A stretch of DNA of 64,000 bases. Source: Archivesica marissinica (taxonomy: Eukaryota; Mollusca; Bivalvia; Venerida; Vesicomyidae). The stretch covers positions 59,536,725-59,600,724 of the forward strand of contig CM026404.1 in NCBI GenBank assembly GCA_014843695.1, written 5' to 3'. The stretch is not shown here. Below are more notes on the stretch, generated by a model. It was not told the origin of the DNA. It searched no databases and saw nothing but the letters and a program-made list of their open reading frames with translations. How positions within the stretch are numbered: position 1 is the first letter of the stretch.

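Overview
This is nuclear DNA from an intron-rich animal. It carries two conserved animal genes split into short exons with GT-AG introns, four families of tRNA-headed SINEs, several families of terminal-inverted-repeat (TIR) elements, and a very heavy load of minisatellites (by my tally roughly 40 percent of the window). The repeat style suggests a mollusc, probably a bivalve. That is inference and was not tested by any search.

Gene 1, minus strand, about 862-8903: the first four coding exons of a lysophospholipase-like 1 (LYPLAL1) serine hydrolase, including the GFSMG nucleophile elbow. The remaining exon or exons, with the catalytic Asp and His, lie left of the window. Gene 2, plus strand, 13182 to beyond 64000: a TTLL5-type tubulin polyglutamylase (tubulin tyrosine ligase-like). 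I place 20 coding exons whose phases all join (39+2, 1+...+1, and so on), giving about 632 residues: an acidic N-terminus, the whole TTL ATP-grasp domain, and the start of the basic microtubule-binding region. A further exon lies in the array that runs off the right edge. The two genes are head to head, with about 4.3 kb between start codons.

Layout: 1-860 minisatellite next to LYPLAL1 exon 4; 2.73-5.37 kb array on LYPLAL1 exon 3; 7.09-8.31 kb relic of a hAT transposon; 9-13 kb intergenic with SINEs and a 1.2 kb minisatellite; 13-20.6 kb TTLL5 coding exons 1-5; 20.6-41.6 kb exons 5-13, almost continuously separated by tandem arrays; 41.6-53 kb mostly arrays with two candidate small exons; 53-64 kb exons 16-20 and the start of the exon 21 array.

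The most unusual signal is that nine arrays are built from an exon edge. Their unit contains the last or first coding bases of an exon together with its splice donor or acceptor, repeated about 5 to 75 times. Five sit on acceptors (LYPLAL1 exon 3; TTLL5 exons 8, 11, 13, 21) and four on donors (TTLL5 exons 5, 7, 8, 17). In five of the nine the unit is a multiple of three (45, 24, 30, 33, 51 bp) and reads open in the frame of the adjoining exon, so use of an alternative copy of the splice site would add whole peptide repeats without a frameshift. I found this in two genes on opposite strands. Its function, if any, is unknown.
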